A DNA stretch of 64,000 nucleotides from Letharia columbiana (lineage: Eukaryota > Ascomycota > Lecanoromycetes > Lecanorales > Parmeliaceae): NCBI RefSeq assembly GCF_014066305.1, contig NW_023501065.1:62001-126000 (forward strand). The letters are read 5' to 3'. The notes beneath the pieces are model-generated. The model was not told the origin of the DNA and searched no databases. It saw only the letters and a program-made list of their open reading frames with translations. Position 1 is the first letter of the stretch; each line of letters starts with the position of its first letter. The translations under genes were made by a program, and so were the position numbers. Of the stretch, positions 11,945-25,142 are shown piece by piece.

Positions 11945-13800
11945 ATTATCTCTTCTTCTAGACTTTAGTTTCTAAACGCCTAAGTAAAGATAGAACGCTT
12001 ATTAAAAAACCTTTAAACTCTAATAGAGAAATAAGAGAAAAGAGTTAATCTATTAAGATTACGATATTATTTTAATAACGTAATAAAATTAACTCTTACG
12101 CGCCGTAGGCGCGTTATTAATATATTATATAATAATATTAATATTATTTTTAAGAATAATATTACTTTTATAATATTAATTAATAGTAATCTATAATAAA
12201 TTAACGCGCTTAATATTAGCGTTTTTATAGCGCTAGTTAATAATCTTTATAGCGAATAATATTAGATTTAAGAATTTATAATAAAATCTTAAAAATCTAG
12301 TAAATAAAAGAAGAAAGAAGAGTTTTTTTATAGATAATATTATTTTTATAGTATATTACGTCTATAGCGAAGTAATATAATAATAATCTTTATTATAGAG
12401 ATTCGAAGGAAGTAATTAATAGAGCGATACGTTCGCGATAATATTCTCGATTATTAATTAATAATAGTAGAAATAATAATAATAGCTAGGCGACGCGATC
12501 CTATAGATAGTAGTAAAATATTATTATATTATTACTATCTACGTTACTAAATACTATTTACTAGTAATAGCGCTATAATAGAGAATATAAAAACCTCTTT
12601 TAAATTATTTATTTTTATTCTTTATAACTTCTAATATCTTTTTTATAAGTATTTATTTTAGCGCTATAATATTAATATTAATATTAATATAAATATAGTA
12701 TATCTTATTATATTAGTAATCTACTTCTCTTTATCGTAAGTATCTTATTATTATTAATCGCGTTAATACGTAAATTAATAATTTTATAATATTCTTTTTT
12801 AATAATAATAATAACTTTAATAATAAGTGTATAGTCGTTTTATAAGCGCGATTACTAATCTTTAACTATTTTCGCTATTATCGCTTTATATATATAATTA
12901 CTAATAAGTTCTAATATCTAATTTATTATATAGAACTTACTTTTACTAAGATAACGATTTATATATTTAAAATAAGTCTTCTCTTTATAATAATTATAAG
13001 GTCGAAAGACGTAATATTAATTACTATATTAAAATTCCTTTATATCTTTAAACGTAGATAAGGAAATTAATATAACGCTATCGCCGCGCTAGATAGTCTT
13101 AAAAGTTATCTTATTAATAAATTAAGCTTAATAAAAAGATTACTTAATAATATAAGTTATAGAAATATACGATAATAACGACTTCGGCTACTTTTATTAT
13201 AATTATAGATTTCTAAGACTAGTTTATAGCGATATATAAGCGTATAGAGAAATTAAAGAGAATAAATAAGTTACTAGAGAAGAAGCTTAAGAGCCTTTAT
13301 CGATATATAACGAATATTAATAGATATTAATACGAAGACTATACTTTAATTATCTTCTTATTAAAAAATTAAATTAATAAACTTAACTCGATCTCTAATA
13401 TAGAGATAATAAAGAATATTTAAGTAATAATCTTTTTTTAGTAGTAGCGCTGGCGTAAGGTTTCTAGATAGTTCTTTAATAGCTACTTTAGATAAAAATA
13501 CGCTTATATTAATAGTATATATCTTAATATAATAAATTTTTTTTATAGTAGAGTTTAATAGATAGTTAAATAATATAATTATTTTATTAATTTATATCTT
13601 AATAGTAATAAGTATAGAGAAGTATATATATAGTATAAGTATTATCTAGAAATATATCTAATCTAGTTAATAGTTATATCTTATTTTATTATCTTTACTT
13701 ATTTATCGTTAATTTATATAATTAATTAAGCTCTTTAATAATAAGAGACTTATTATTTATTACTTAATACTTTCGCTTATTATTCGCTTATTTATAGATT
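11945..13800. other. Unassigned 3' segment of chromovirus A2
   Basis: This 1.86-kb stretch lies between the chromodomain-like segment and the 3' LTR. No protein family was recognised on either strand. A GC-rich perfect hairpin, ACGCGCC-GTA-GGCGCGT, lies at 12,098-12,114. The length is large for a 3' untranslated region, so a further nested insertion is possible. Confidence 0.5.
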
Positions 13801-16650
13801 TAAATTAGCTCGCTAGTATTAATAAGTTTATTATTTAATAGTTATTAATTATACTCTTTATTCTAATTAGTTTATTTAACTTTATATTAGATATCTTTTT
13901 TATACTTAATCTTATTAATAATTTCTTTAATCTTTTAAAGCTTATTATTATTAATAAGATCGAGGGTTTATATAAAGGCTTTCGCTATATTATTATAATT
14001 ACGAAGATAATAAGACTTAAATAACGATATATAAAAGATATTATAGATTTTATATATCGAGAATAGAAGTAAATAATATATCTACGTCTCTATCTTATCT
14101 ATAATTTAAAATAATTCTATAAATTTATAAAATAATTTCTTATTTAGAAGTTTCTACTTTAGATTCTTAGTCGCTAGTATTACTAAATCGTCTATCTTAT
14201 AGCTTTAAGATTAATATATTTTATTATAATATTTAAACTAAGCTATAACCGCGCTATAAAGACGCTTTATTATCTTATTTCTTAATACTTATAACTTCTT
14301 TATTCTATTATTTATAGCGAGTACCTTCCTTTTAATAAAGTTATTCTCGATCTCTTAACGAATTTTAGAATAATATTCGTATATTAGAAAAAACGATATC
14401 GTTTTAATAAAGAAATATTAATTATTTATATAAGCGAACTCTATTATTAATAGTTATTTCGCTTAAACGTTTTATTTATTATTAGCGAATATATATAAAA
14501 AGTATTCTAATATCTAATTTTACTGCTTAGTCTATTTATTAATTTATAAATAAAAGGCGATACTTAGATATCGCTTAATTTTAAAATAGAAGTAAATAGC
14601 GAATTAGAAGCTATTAATAAATATAGAGTCTCTATTATTAATAATATCGTTTAATATATTATAGCGATATATTATTTTAAAATAAAATACTTTTACTAGT
14701 TAAATAATATCGATTATAATAGATATAGAAATATATCTTATTATTTTTATAAATCGATTTACTATAACTAGAATAGTATTATAGATAATATTCTTATACT
14801 TACTCGCTAATAAGTCGATAATAAAGTTTATAGAAATTTTCTTTTATAGCTTAATAGCGATAGAAAATGAGCTTAACTCGTTATATAAGTAATATTATAG
14901 AGTTTTAATTCGCTAATAAACGTTATATATCTTAATATAGTCGATAATTTATTTTAAATTTTTATTTTAATAATATTTATAAGTAAGTAGTTTATATATC
15001 TTTATAGCGTTAAAGTATTTTAATAACGAATTATTATAATATTTATTAATAAGCTCTTTTCTTAAGATTTTATTTCTAGAAATATAAAGGCGATTATTAT
15101 ATCTTAATAGTTTCTCGAAATTTAAGATCTATATTTAATTATATATATAACGCTTAATCGCTAGCTTATTAATATTAATTCGAAAAGAGTTTATTTAATT
15201 ATTATAGACTTATAAATCTCGAATTAATATTTTTATTAGTCTTTAAAATACGTTATAAGTAATCTCTTATATAATCTTAAACTCTCTTTTAGAAATAATT
15301 ATCTAGATATTAATAATACGAAATATAGACGCTATAACCGCTATAAGCTTTTTATTTCTTTATAATTACTCGTCGTTAGTTTAAAGTATAAGCTTATTTT
15401 ATAGTATTAATAAAAGTTTAATATTTAATAATAAAAATTTTTTATAATTAAAGCGTCGCGATAGCGGATTAATAAAGTTTAATTTATCTATTTAATAAAA
15501 AATCTTAAAGTTATAAATAGTTAACTTTAGCGTCTAACGGGTTTATTTAAAGTTTAATTTCTTCTATTTTATAAAGTCTTTAAAATTATTATAATTTATT
15601 AAAATCTTAATATAAAACGTATTATCTTTTAGATAGTAATATTATTATTTTATAAACGCTATAATAGCGAATAGCTCTTAATTATAGATCTTATAGTTTT
15701 ACTTCGTAGAAATTATTTTTCTAGATTAGAATATTATTAATTATTAATAGCTATTTTTATTTAGTTATAAAAGTATAGCTCTTATATTAAAGTTAAAAGT
15801 ATTAATTTTAAAATATAGCTTTAAATTTAAATCGTAGTAACGTAAAAATAACGCGGTTATAAAAGTGCTTCGGAGCTATTAAAACGCTAGTTTCGCGTTA
15901 TCTATCTACTCTAACGATCTAGATTTTTTATTATTTTTATTTTCTTTAAGTAAGTTAGTAAGTAACGCTATTATACTAAAATAGCTATAGATAAATTATT
16001 AATAGAAATTAATAAAGTCTAAAAAGACTTATATATCTTAATAATTTTTTAATTTTAGCTACTTTTTAATAATAGTAATATATTTCTAATCTATTATAAT
16101 ATCTTTAATAGATATAATAAACTCTAGAAACTTAACTCGCTTAATATAAAATTAATATTTCTTTAAATTAGTATATAATTAAAACTAATATAAACGCTTA
16201 AGTACTTACTTAATATATTATTAATACTTCGCTAAATTAATATTATAAATTAGAATATTATTTAAATATATTATATACGTTATATTTATTAGATCTATAA
16301 GAGCTTTATTAATATATATTTAAAAAGTTATTAATATATTAGCGAGCTTAAAAGATATAACTAAATATTCGAAGTAATTATAGCGATTATAAAACGCTAT
16401 TTTCTACTTATTATCTTCTTTAATTCAAATTTAATAATAGATATTCTTAAGATTTAGCTTTATAAAGATTTTAGCGTTATATAAATAATTTAGAGTCTTA
16501 ATAATTAAAGATAGCGAGTATCGATTTTTAATAATTATCGCGTTTAGATCTTAATAATTAACGTAAAAATAAAGCCTTTTATTCTTTTTAGAAATAAAAA
16601 GAATTAATATTTTAGCTAAGAAAGTTAAGTAATAAATTTAATTTTTCTAA
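13800..16650 (-). pseudogene. pol relic of chromovirus A2 (RT, RNase H region, integrase, chromodomain)
   Basis: The reverse transcriptase relic at 16,600-16,330 parallels that of A1. The integrase is well preserved in outline on the minus strand at 15,090-14,400. It shows an N-terminal K-LRKELI block, a DFI-DLLASKY block (consensus DFI--LP-S), VNRFIK (VDR-TK), an NNRDS-F block (SDRGS-F), a YLS-AF-L box (LSTAFHPQTDGQ) and an EFAY-N box. After it, a L-PYYLR-like block and a VK-TN-NKEYN segment near 13,860-13,900 fit the chromodomain junction and chromodomain. Most Trp, Gln and His codons are stops or Tyr codons. The enzyme set would reverse-transcribe the RNA and integrate the DNA; none can be made here. 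Confidence 0.82.
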
Positions 16651-18517
16651 AGAAAATTCTTTAGATAGCGCTATAGCTTCGCTAACTTCGTTTAAAATAA
16701 ATTATATAAAAAACTATATAGTAGCTTTTTATCGCTTTTAATCTTAATAATATAATTCTTCTACTTAAGCGTAAATAAGATTTCTACTTTTTTATTAAAA
16801 AAAATGTTATTAAACTTTAATAACTTCTAAGAGAGCTCTAGGCTACGCCTATTTTTTAGTTCGCTATATATTATCGCGATATATACGATTATAAATATAT
16901 TTAACTTCTATTTAATAATTTAAATAAATTTAATTAATTCTTTAATCTATAATTTACTAGCGTTAACTTTAAATCGCTATTACTTTATCGCTAAATTTAA
17001 TAATACTTATAATTAACTTAGCCCCGAATATATCTAATACAATATTAAAACCTTTTTAATTAATAATATAGAAGAGTATACTATACTTTTTATCTTAATT
17101 TTAACTATTTACTAATTAATAGTTTAGTTAATACGCGCTATAGTAATATATACTTTAATCGCTTAGCGCTTTCGATTACGATAAGATAATATTATAAGAT
17201 TTTAAGTTTTATTAGATTACGAACTTTTATGAAATTAAATTAATATACGCTCTAGTGTCGAGTAGAGTAACGAGTTACCTCTATTTACTTTAAAGCTTTA
17301 TTTACTTCTTTATAAGAATAGAAGAAATTATCTCTATTAATTATTATTCTTATCTTACTTCTAAGGCGATTATAAGGCTAAATCTTTTTTTATTAATATT
17401 ACGTCGATATAAGCTATAAGTAATTTATCGAGATTTAAATACTTAGATATCTAATAACTCTATTTTTTATAATAAAAATAACTATTCTTCTTATAGTTAG
17501 AGTTAAAGAATTTAACTTTATACTTTATATTATTATCTTAGATACGCGCTACGTGAGCGCCGCCGTTTAAAGCTAATTTAGACTTCGAAATTTAATTCTT
17601 TAAAGGTTTATTCTTAGCGAATTTTTTTAAAGACTTCGAATAGAAATCGCCGTCGAAGTATATGCGTTTTAAAATCTTTTTCTATATAATAGTCTAAGTA
17701 AGAATTTCTTTTTATTATTTCGATATACTATTAATATTTAAAATCTTATTCTTAAGCTCTAATCTAAATTTAGTTAAAAAGAAATTAATTTAATACTTCT
17801 TAGAAAATAAGATTATATAAGTCTCTAGCTTCTTTAAATAGACTTTAAAAATAGATATCTTCTAATCGAAGCGTTATTTAGTCTCCTCTTATTTTTCGTA
17901 TACGAGAAAATAACGATTTATTAAATCCGCTATTAAATTAAGTAGAAACTATTTAAAGAATTTAAAAATTATATTTTCTAGATTATAGATTTAATAATAT
18001 CTATATTATTAGATATTAAGATTATCTTTTAAAGATTATATATAATAAATAATTCTTAATTAATTAGTAATAAAATATTTAGAACTTATAAGAAACTTAA
18101 TTTCGACTTCGCGAAACTAGCGTAGATACTCTTTCTTACTAATATCTTTATAAGAATATATTCTTTTAAAGCGAAGTATTTTTATTTTAATTAATATATT
18201 TATTAGAAATACGATAATAATTAATATAAATAAATCTTCGCTAATTATAGACGATAAGTTAATATTATAAAACTCGCGATTACGAATCTTTAACGTAACT
18301 AATTCTTATTCTTATTTTAAATAATAATTTTTAATTCTAATAATTATAAGACGTTATTTTATAGTAAGATCTTTTACTAATAAGAAATTCTTAAACTTAT
18401 TATTAACGCTATAGCGACTCTCGATATTATCTTTATTTTCTACTATATAATTTAGAGGTAATTTTAATATCGTAATAATAATAAGTCTTTTTCTTTAAAA
18501 GATAGAGAGATTAAAAT
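16650..18517 (-). pseudogene. gag/protease region relic of chromovirus A2
   Basis: This region lies between the reverse transcriptase and the 5' LTR, where gag and protease belong in a Ty3/gypsy element. It aligns with 1,380-1,770 plus 3,611-5,079 of A1. I could not recognise a zinc knuckle or the protease DTG/DSG motif after RIP, so the assignment rests on position. Confidence 0.5.
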
Positions 18518-18792
18518 TATAAAAGCGTAGTTTATTAGCGATTAGCTAGCGGATATAGACTATAAAAGATATAGTATTATTATAGAATTTAATAGTATAT
18601 TTAATAATAGAATTAATCTCTAAGAAATATTAAAACTTCGAGATATATGAAGTAAATCTATATTCGCTAAGTCTCTAGATATATAAGATATATTATTAAA
18701 ATTAAACTCTAAAAGAAACTCTAATATAGTATATATAATATCGACGTCTTAACGTAAGTAGCGCTAAGGCCTATAACGTATTAGGCCTAATA
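18518..18792 (-). repeat. 5' LTR of chromovirus A2
   Basis: This 275-bp copy on the plus strand starts TATAAAAGCG and ends GGCCTAATA. It is followed by the target duplication TTAAA at 18,793-18,797. It is fully RIP-mutated, unlike the left end of its partner at 11,671. Confidence 0.9.
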
Positions 18793-19110
18793 TTAAAGTA
18801 CTACTTACTATTTAGACTTTTATTATTTTAAAGAATATATAATAGCTATTAACTCGATTTATAAAAGAATCTATTATTAATAGCTACTCGAGATAAATTA
18901 TTAAGTAAGATATTAAGATTATTTATAAAGAGGTCGTAGTTAAGCGAGTATATAAGATACTTTTAAAGATAATTATTTAGAAGAGAGAATAAATATTAGT
19001 AGATTAAATATGTAAATCTCTAATTATAGTAAAAGAAATAGCTATAGAAAAGGCTACTAGCCGAAAAGATATAGTATATCTTATGGGATATTTTATATTA
19101 AGTAATATTA
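18793..19110 (+). pseudogene. pogo/Fot1 transposase relic, C-terminal remainder
   Basis: Across the A2 insertion the frame of the pogo relic resumes at 18,798 and stays Lys/Arg-rich to about 19,110. This matches the basic C-terminal tail of Fot1-like transposases. The direct link to 11,670 is supported by the TTAAA duplication. Where this element ends, and its terminal inverted repeat, could not be found. Confidence 0.55.
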
Positions 19111-19173
19111 TATCGTATTTAGATATAATATAAATAGAGTCGAATATTATATTATTTTTCTAATATAGATTTA

Positions 19174-19262
19174 AAATCTTAGCGAGATATTTCACGATAT
19201 GATATATCTATGAGATTATATTATGAAATAATATATATATAAAATATCTCTTACTAAGATTT
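19174..19262. repeat. Palindromic element, copy 1
   Basis: The arms AATCTTAGCGAGATATTT and its inverted partner (AAATATCTCTTACTAAGATT) enclose about 50 bp. A second copy with the same arms and interior lies at 22,107-22,190, and both are followed by TTCTATATTTA. This behaves like a small inverted-repeat (foldback or MITE-like) element. Interior CA/TG dinucleotides survive in this copy only. Confidence 0.7.
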
Positions 19263-21128
19263 CTATATTTATAGAATAATCCGACTAAGATAGATAGAAT
19301 ATATTTATTCTTCTTTATTAAGAGAGAGGGAATATAAAGAGTAATTTAATATAGCTATTTATCTTTTTATTAATAGTAATAATTAGAATAATAATTAAAA
19401 CTATAAGCGTCTTTATTCTTCTTCTTAAAATTATAATATAAAAGAATATTCTAAATTTTAAATCTTTAAATATTATAAAAATAAAATTCTATAATTATCT
19501 TTATTTATATATTTATCTTAACGCGTTAAATAAGCTTAATAAACTTTATATTTATTCTTCTCTTAAACTCTAATCTACTCTTCTATTCTACTCTATCTTA
19601 ATTCTTCTAAGTATCTTAAGTCTACCTCTATTTAATTAAACTTATTAATTATTTATAAATAAATTTACTTCTCGAGTTATCTTAGATCTCTTTATCGAGA
19701 TTAGATTTATTATTACTAATTCTCTTTAATTATAAACTTATCGATTATCTCTTTATATATTATAGAGTATTAGTAATATATCTTAATAAATTTATAAATA
19801 TTAGATTTATCGAAGTACTTTTTATAAGCTTATTATCTTCGCTAATATAATTATTATAATTATTAATTAAATTTTTATATAAAGTATTATTAGCTCTTTT
19901 AGTCTAATCTAATATATTAAGATCTTCTTTAAGATTAAGTCTAGTCTATTTAAGCTTATTTTCTTAATATTTTATATAAAGAATTATTATTAGAGTATAG
20001 AATATCGTTAGTAAATAATACTTTTAAGTATTATAATATCTTTTAATTATTAAGAAGTATCGCTTATATATAATAGCCCTCGCGAGAGAATAAAGAATAT
20101 TATAAGTTATTTAAGCGACTATAGCGTATTTAGATTTTAATTTCTTTTATTATTTTAGAATTAAAAGATTCGCTAGATTATTAAAAAAAGCTTTATAAAG
20201 ATTAGAAGTAAGATTATAACTAGAATAATAATTAGAAGATTTATTATTTTATTTATACTATTAAAGCTAATTATATCTATTTTTATTATCTAAATTCTTA
20301 ATCTCGAATTTTATTACTTAATTAAATATATTTTTATTTAATTAATTTATTCGCTTAGCTCTTTATAATTAACTACTTATATTAATATTTTAATAATTTT
20401 AGAATATTCTTTTAAGCGCTTTTTAGTAGATCTTCGTCTATAACTTCTCTTTAGTATTAATTTTTTAATTCGATTTTTTTAATTTTATATTATTATAACT
20501 TAGATATAAAAGCGTAGTTTATTTATATAAATAGTTTAAATCTAATTAAGTTTAATTATAATAGATAGCTAATTTCTCGCGAGCCGCCTTAAGAGCTTTA
20601 AGAAGTTCTTTTTTTTAAGAAACTCTCTTTCTTCTTAATTTTTCGAGCTTTTTATCTATATAGTTAAATAGATAATTATAAATATTAAAGATATAGTAAA
20701 TTATAGTCTTTTTTTCTCTACTTATTAACTTTATAAATTTATAAAAAAATCTAATAAGCTAAATTAAATATTAAATCTATTAGAAATTAATTAAAAATTA
20801 TTTAGACGCCTAGACTATAATTTTTATCTATAACTATTTTTTATTACTTAATCTTAAATAGATAATTAATTTATTCTTTAAAAAGCGTATAATATCGATA
20901 TAAAGAAGTAAAACGCGAATTAATATCTAATAAGTTAAATTCTAGTAAGTCTTAATATTCTAAAAAAGCTTAAGAGGGCGTTTTTAATAATATTACTTTT
21001 TTTTAGAAGATTAACGTTTATTTAGTATTAAAACGTTTTAATTTTAAAGTCGTTTAGCTTATAGTATAAAAAAGATCTCTTTACGCTAGTCGCTAGCATT
21101 AATATATATAGCGATTTTTCGAAGACTT
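19263..21128. other. Unassigned RIP-mutated stretch
   Basis: AT-rich sequence without a recognisable protein domain on either strand. Motifs of the form TAGAATAATAATTAGAA recur here (near 19,390 and 20,220) as elsewhere in the block, so old transposon ends may be present. Confidence 0.6.
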
Positions 21129-21656
21129 ATAATATACGTACACCTTCTTTTAATATATATATACCCCTCTAAATTCGATTAGCTTCCGCGCGGCCGCTAG
21201 TCGTATAGAATATAAATCTTATATATAGTCGAAGTAAGATTATATAAGACGAATAGCGAGATAGTCGATAGCGAGGTAGATATAATACGCTAGTCTATAG
21301 TAGAATAACTAGATTATATTTAATATCTTTTAGCTATAGAAAGGCTAGATAATTAATAGATAGTAGATATTCGAGTATAATAAACGTATTTTTAGTAGTA
21401 ATAAGAGAGGATAGCTAGTTAATCAGCTATCGCTATAGAAGAATAATTCATTTAACGATTTAAAATCGTCTAATCTTTTAGACTTTATTAGAAGAAATCT
21501 AAAAAGATTTATCTTACTATTATTAAGAGTCTCGATAATATTTTCTAAAAAGCTATATATGAAGTTTATATCTTATACGGCTAGCGGCCGCGCGAAAGCT
21601 TAATCGAATTTAAAGGAGGTATATTAAATTTTAAAAAGAGGAAAAATTTTTTTTAC
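21129..21656 (-). mobile_element. Long-TIR element, copy 1 (fully RIP-mutated)
   Basis: A 528-bp element whose ends are inverted repeats of about 100 bp, each containing the NotI-type core GCGGCCGC within CGCGCGGCCGCTAG or its inverse. The interior matches the reverse complement of the copy at 55,015-55,552. For example, the segment around 21,230-21,460 corresponds to 55,440-55,210. No coding frame is present, so it is non-autonomous. Its right terminus runs into the low-complexity tract, and the last 20 bp are badly eroded. Confidence 0.82.
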
Positions 21657-21762
21657 CCTTTTAAAAATTTTTATATATTAATTTTTTTATTTATTAATAA
21701 AAAAAAAAAAAAAAAAAATAAAAATAAAAATATTAATAAAATTTTAATTTTTATATAATTAT

Positions 21763-21804
<42 letters not shown>

Positions 21805-21805
21805 A

Positions 21806-21882
<77 letters not shown>

Positions 21883-21958
21883 AAAAAATTAAAATTTAAA
21901 TTTAAAATAAAAAAAAAAAATATTAAAATTTTTTTTTTTTTTTTTTTTTAATTTCTTA
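21657..21958. repeat. A/T-only low-complexity tract
   Basis: About 300 bp with almost no C or G, including runs of A over 20 bp long and runs of T. It may be an extreme end point of mutation, or an assembly error at homopolymers. Confidence 0.85.
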
Positions 21959-22106
21959 ATTCGAGTAACTCGCTTTAGAGTCTTCTTCGTCTTTTCTCCA
22001 AGTCAAAAATATATAATATAATATAGAATATTAATCTATTATACTATACTCTAATATAATATAAGTTATTAAGATTTATATAATTTTATATCTAATATAA
22101 TATAAG

Positions 22107-22190
22107 AATCTTAGCGAGATATTTACGATATAATATATCTATAATATTATATTATAAAATAATATATATATAAGATATTTCGATTAGAAT
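22107..22190. repeat. Palindromic element, copy 2
   Basis: Same arms and spacer layout as 19,174-19,262, more heavily RIP-mutated. It is followed by a direct repeat of ATTATTCTAATTATTATTCTAATTA type near 22,208. Confidence 0.65.
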
Positions 22191-22586
22191 TTCTATATTT
22201 AGAAGTAATTATTCTAATTATTATTCTAATTAATAATTACGCTAAATTAATAAGATATAGAATTAAATATAATTATATTTTATTACTCTATATATATAAA
22301 AGAAAGCGAGCTATATCTACTAATAATAAGAAAAGCTTATCTTTCTCTAATATTAATCGCGCGAAATCCGTCGATACTTCATAATTAAAGTCGTCGACGA
22401 TAATTTTATACGTTTATTATATATTTTCGATATCGCTATCTAATATAAAATTATATATATTATAATTATAATCTTTTTATTAAATCGCTAATTTAGAAAA
22501 ATTAATATATTTCTTAATATTCTCTTAAAAGTATTATAGCTTAATATAATAAGCTATATTTCTTTAAGCTATCTTCTCGCGATATT

Positions 22587-23271
22587 AAAAAAAAGATAAG
22601 ATATAGAAAGTATATAAAAGTATATTTAATAATTCTAGAATAAATTAACGATACTTATAATAATAATTAAAATTAAGAATTAGATATACTTAAATAAGAG
22701 ATAACTTTATATTATTTATATAATAGCGATAGTAGTAACTAAGATTAAAATATTAATTTAGATAATATAGCTTTTATAGTAAACTTTTTATTATTATATA
22801 TTAGATTAATTATATATAAATAAAGATTTATAATTTTATCTTTTAAATATAATTATATTTAATATTTTAAGATTTTTATAATAGCTTAATACTTATTAAT
22901 TAGCGCGTTAATATTATTATATCTAAACTATAATAGCGCTTATTATTAAATTCTATATTATACTCTTAAATAGCTTAAAAAATAAGATCTACTTAATTAT
23001 TAGCGCGTATAATAAAATTATTCTTAATACTTATATTTTATTTAACTTCGATATTATTTATTTTCTTTTAATTCGAGCTTTTATCTTTATTTATATATAT
23101 AATAATTCGCGCGATAAGCGAAACTTTAAACTTCTTCGTAATTACGCTCGCGTACTTTTCTTATATAATATTATTAAAATATAAATCTATTAGAATAATA
23201 ATTAGAACTAAAAACTACTTATTATTTATCTATTATATCTTATCTAATTTATTTAAAAGCTTACTTCTATT
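22587..23271 (+). repeat. 685-bp direct repeat, copy 1
   Basis: From AAAAAGATAAGATATAGAAAG to GCTTACTTCTATT this matches 25,143-25,832 over its whole length, with mostly transition differences. The spacer is 1.87 kb. Termini are not clearly TG...CA and no flanking duplication is visible. It could be an LTR pair of a short element or two fragments of one repeat family. Confidence 0.75.
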
Positions 23272-25142
23272 ATAATAACGATATATTAATATATTTAATT
23301 TTATACTTTTTAATAATTATAGCGTAGTTAATAGCTAAGATATTAGCTTTCTTTATTTTTTTAATTAGTTTCTTCTTAAATATAAATATATTTATTCGCT
23401 ATCGCGATCTCTTAATATTTTTATTTTAATTAAGTTTATTCTTCGCTTTTCGTTTTAATTAAGAGTTTAATTATTCGTCTAATTAACTTATATTAAAACT
23501 CTTTAATATCGCTATTATTATTAATATTTAATATTTATTATAATAAATTATTAGACTTAATCTCTTCTACTTTAATTATTATAAAAAGATAAATTAGTAA
23601 ATATATATAAAAGAATTAAAAAGGGCTTATATGAATATCTATAAATATTAAGCTATTCTTAATTTTAATTAAAGCTTATTTTATTAAAAAGTGCGTTAAT
23701 TCTAATAAATATCGATATTAGAAATAAAGAGAATATATATTATACGCTATTTTAAGTATATTATTATAAAGTTCGATTTAAAGAATAATTATTTCTATAA
23801 AGATAATAAGACTTAAAGATAAGAAAGTAAGAATAAAATATACGAAAATTTTAATAAGTTATAATAGTTTAGCGCTAGTTAAATTAGATAAAGATAATTA
23901 CTTATTAACTCGCTCTTTTAAATCTTTTATCTTTTAATCTATATAAGCTATAATAATAATTATAATTATTATAAAAGTAATTAAGATTATATTAGATAAT
24001 AGCGCTTAATAAACGTAATTCGCTTAAACTTAAATCTTTAAAATTAAAAAGAAAGTATTTTATTAATATCTAATTTAAGCTAGATAATTTAAAATAATCT
24101 AAAAATTTAATATACGCGATAGATATCTAAGCTTTTCTTTCCCTCTTCTTTCTCTCTAAAACTTTTTTTTTATATTAATTCTTCTTATTATTAGACTATC
24201 TTCTTTATATATTAAACTTCTATTTAAATAATCTAATATTATTATAATAATATTAAAAGTATAATATAGTCGTTAAGTTATATATTTATTTTTTATTTTT
24301 TAATAACTTTAAGCTAATATATAGATAGATCGCGCGAAGAGCTTAACTTATATATACTTAATCTATTATTAATAGCTCTTTAAAAAAGTTAATATTATTC
24401 TAGAATATTAGATATAATATTAAAATAAAGATTTTATTAAATATTATTATCGCTTTTATCGCTATCGTTATCGCTTTAATAAATATTATCTCTTACTTTA
24501 ATAGATATCCCTCTTTATTTTAATAATATTAAAACGTCGATAAAAATTAGATAGTATATTCTTTTAATTATTATTATATTTATTATATATAATTAACGCG
24601 AGCTATAGCTTAAGCTTTACGCGAGATTTATTATTATTAAAAATTAATTAATCTTATAATTTTAAAGCTTCTCTTTTAATATCTAATTCGTTAAATTATA
24701 CTTAATTAAAATCTATTAAAGCGCTATTATATTTAAAGATTTACTTTTTAAAGTATTATATAAGATAATAGAAATCTTTCTAATTCGTTAATTTAAGAGT
24801 AAATCTTTTATTATTATACTTTATAATTAGCTCTAATAATCTCTATTTAAATAAATATTTATCTTTATATAATATATAAAAAGCGAGTTATATTATAGAA
24901 AAAGAATTTAAATCTTATAATTATTTTAGCTAAGTCGTTTAAAATAAAGAGAAAAATATATTTATCTTTAATTATTAAATTAGTTAATTATTATATATAT
25001 AATTATAAGATATAATTATATATTATTAATTATCTTAATAATTATAAAAAGTGTAAAAGAAATAAAATTATATAATTAAGTACTTATAAACTTTTCTCTT
25101 CTAAGTATTTATTTTAATTTAGAGTTTAATCGCTATTTAATT

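Larger units (their letters stand above)
11671..18792 (-). mobile_element. Complete Ty3/gypsy chromovirus A2
   Basis: This is a 7,122-bp LTR retrotransposon on the minus strand. It has LTRs of 274 and 275 bp at its ends and a perfect 5-bp target duplication, TTAAA, at 11,666-11,670 and 18,793-18,797. Right to left it reads: 5' LTR, gag region, reverse transcriptase (16,600-16,330), integrase (15,090-14,400), chromodomain-like segment (about 13,935-13,810), an unassigned 1.8 kb, a polypurine-type tract at about 11,948-11,959, and the 3' LTR. It splits a pogo transposase relic. All coding capacity is destroyed by RIP. Confidence 0.92.

Noticed and set aside
13030..15200. Long plus-strand reading with only TAA/TAG stops in chromovirus A2
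   Set aside because: The minus strand of the same region holds clear integrase blocks in order. In DNA without TpG every frame lacks TGA, so such plus-strand readings are shadows.
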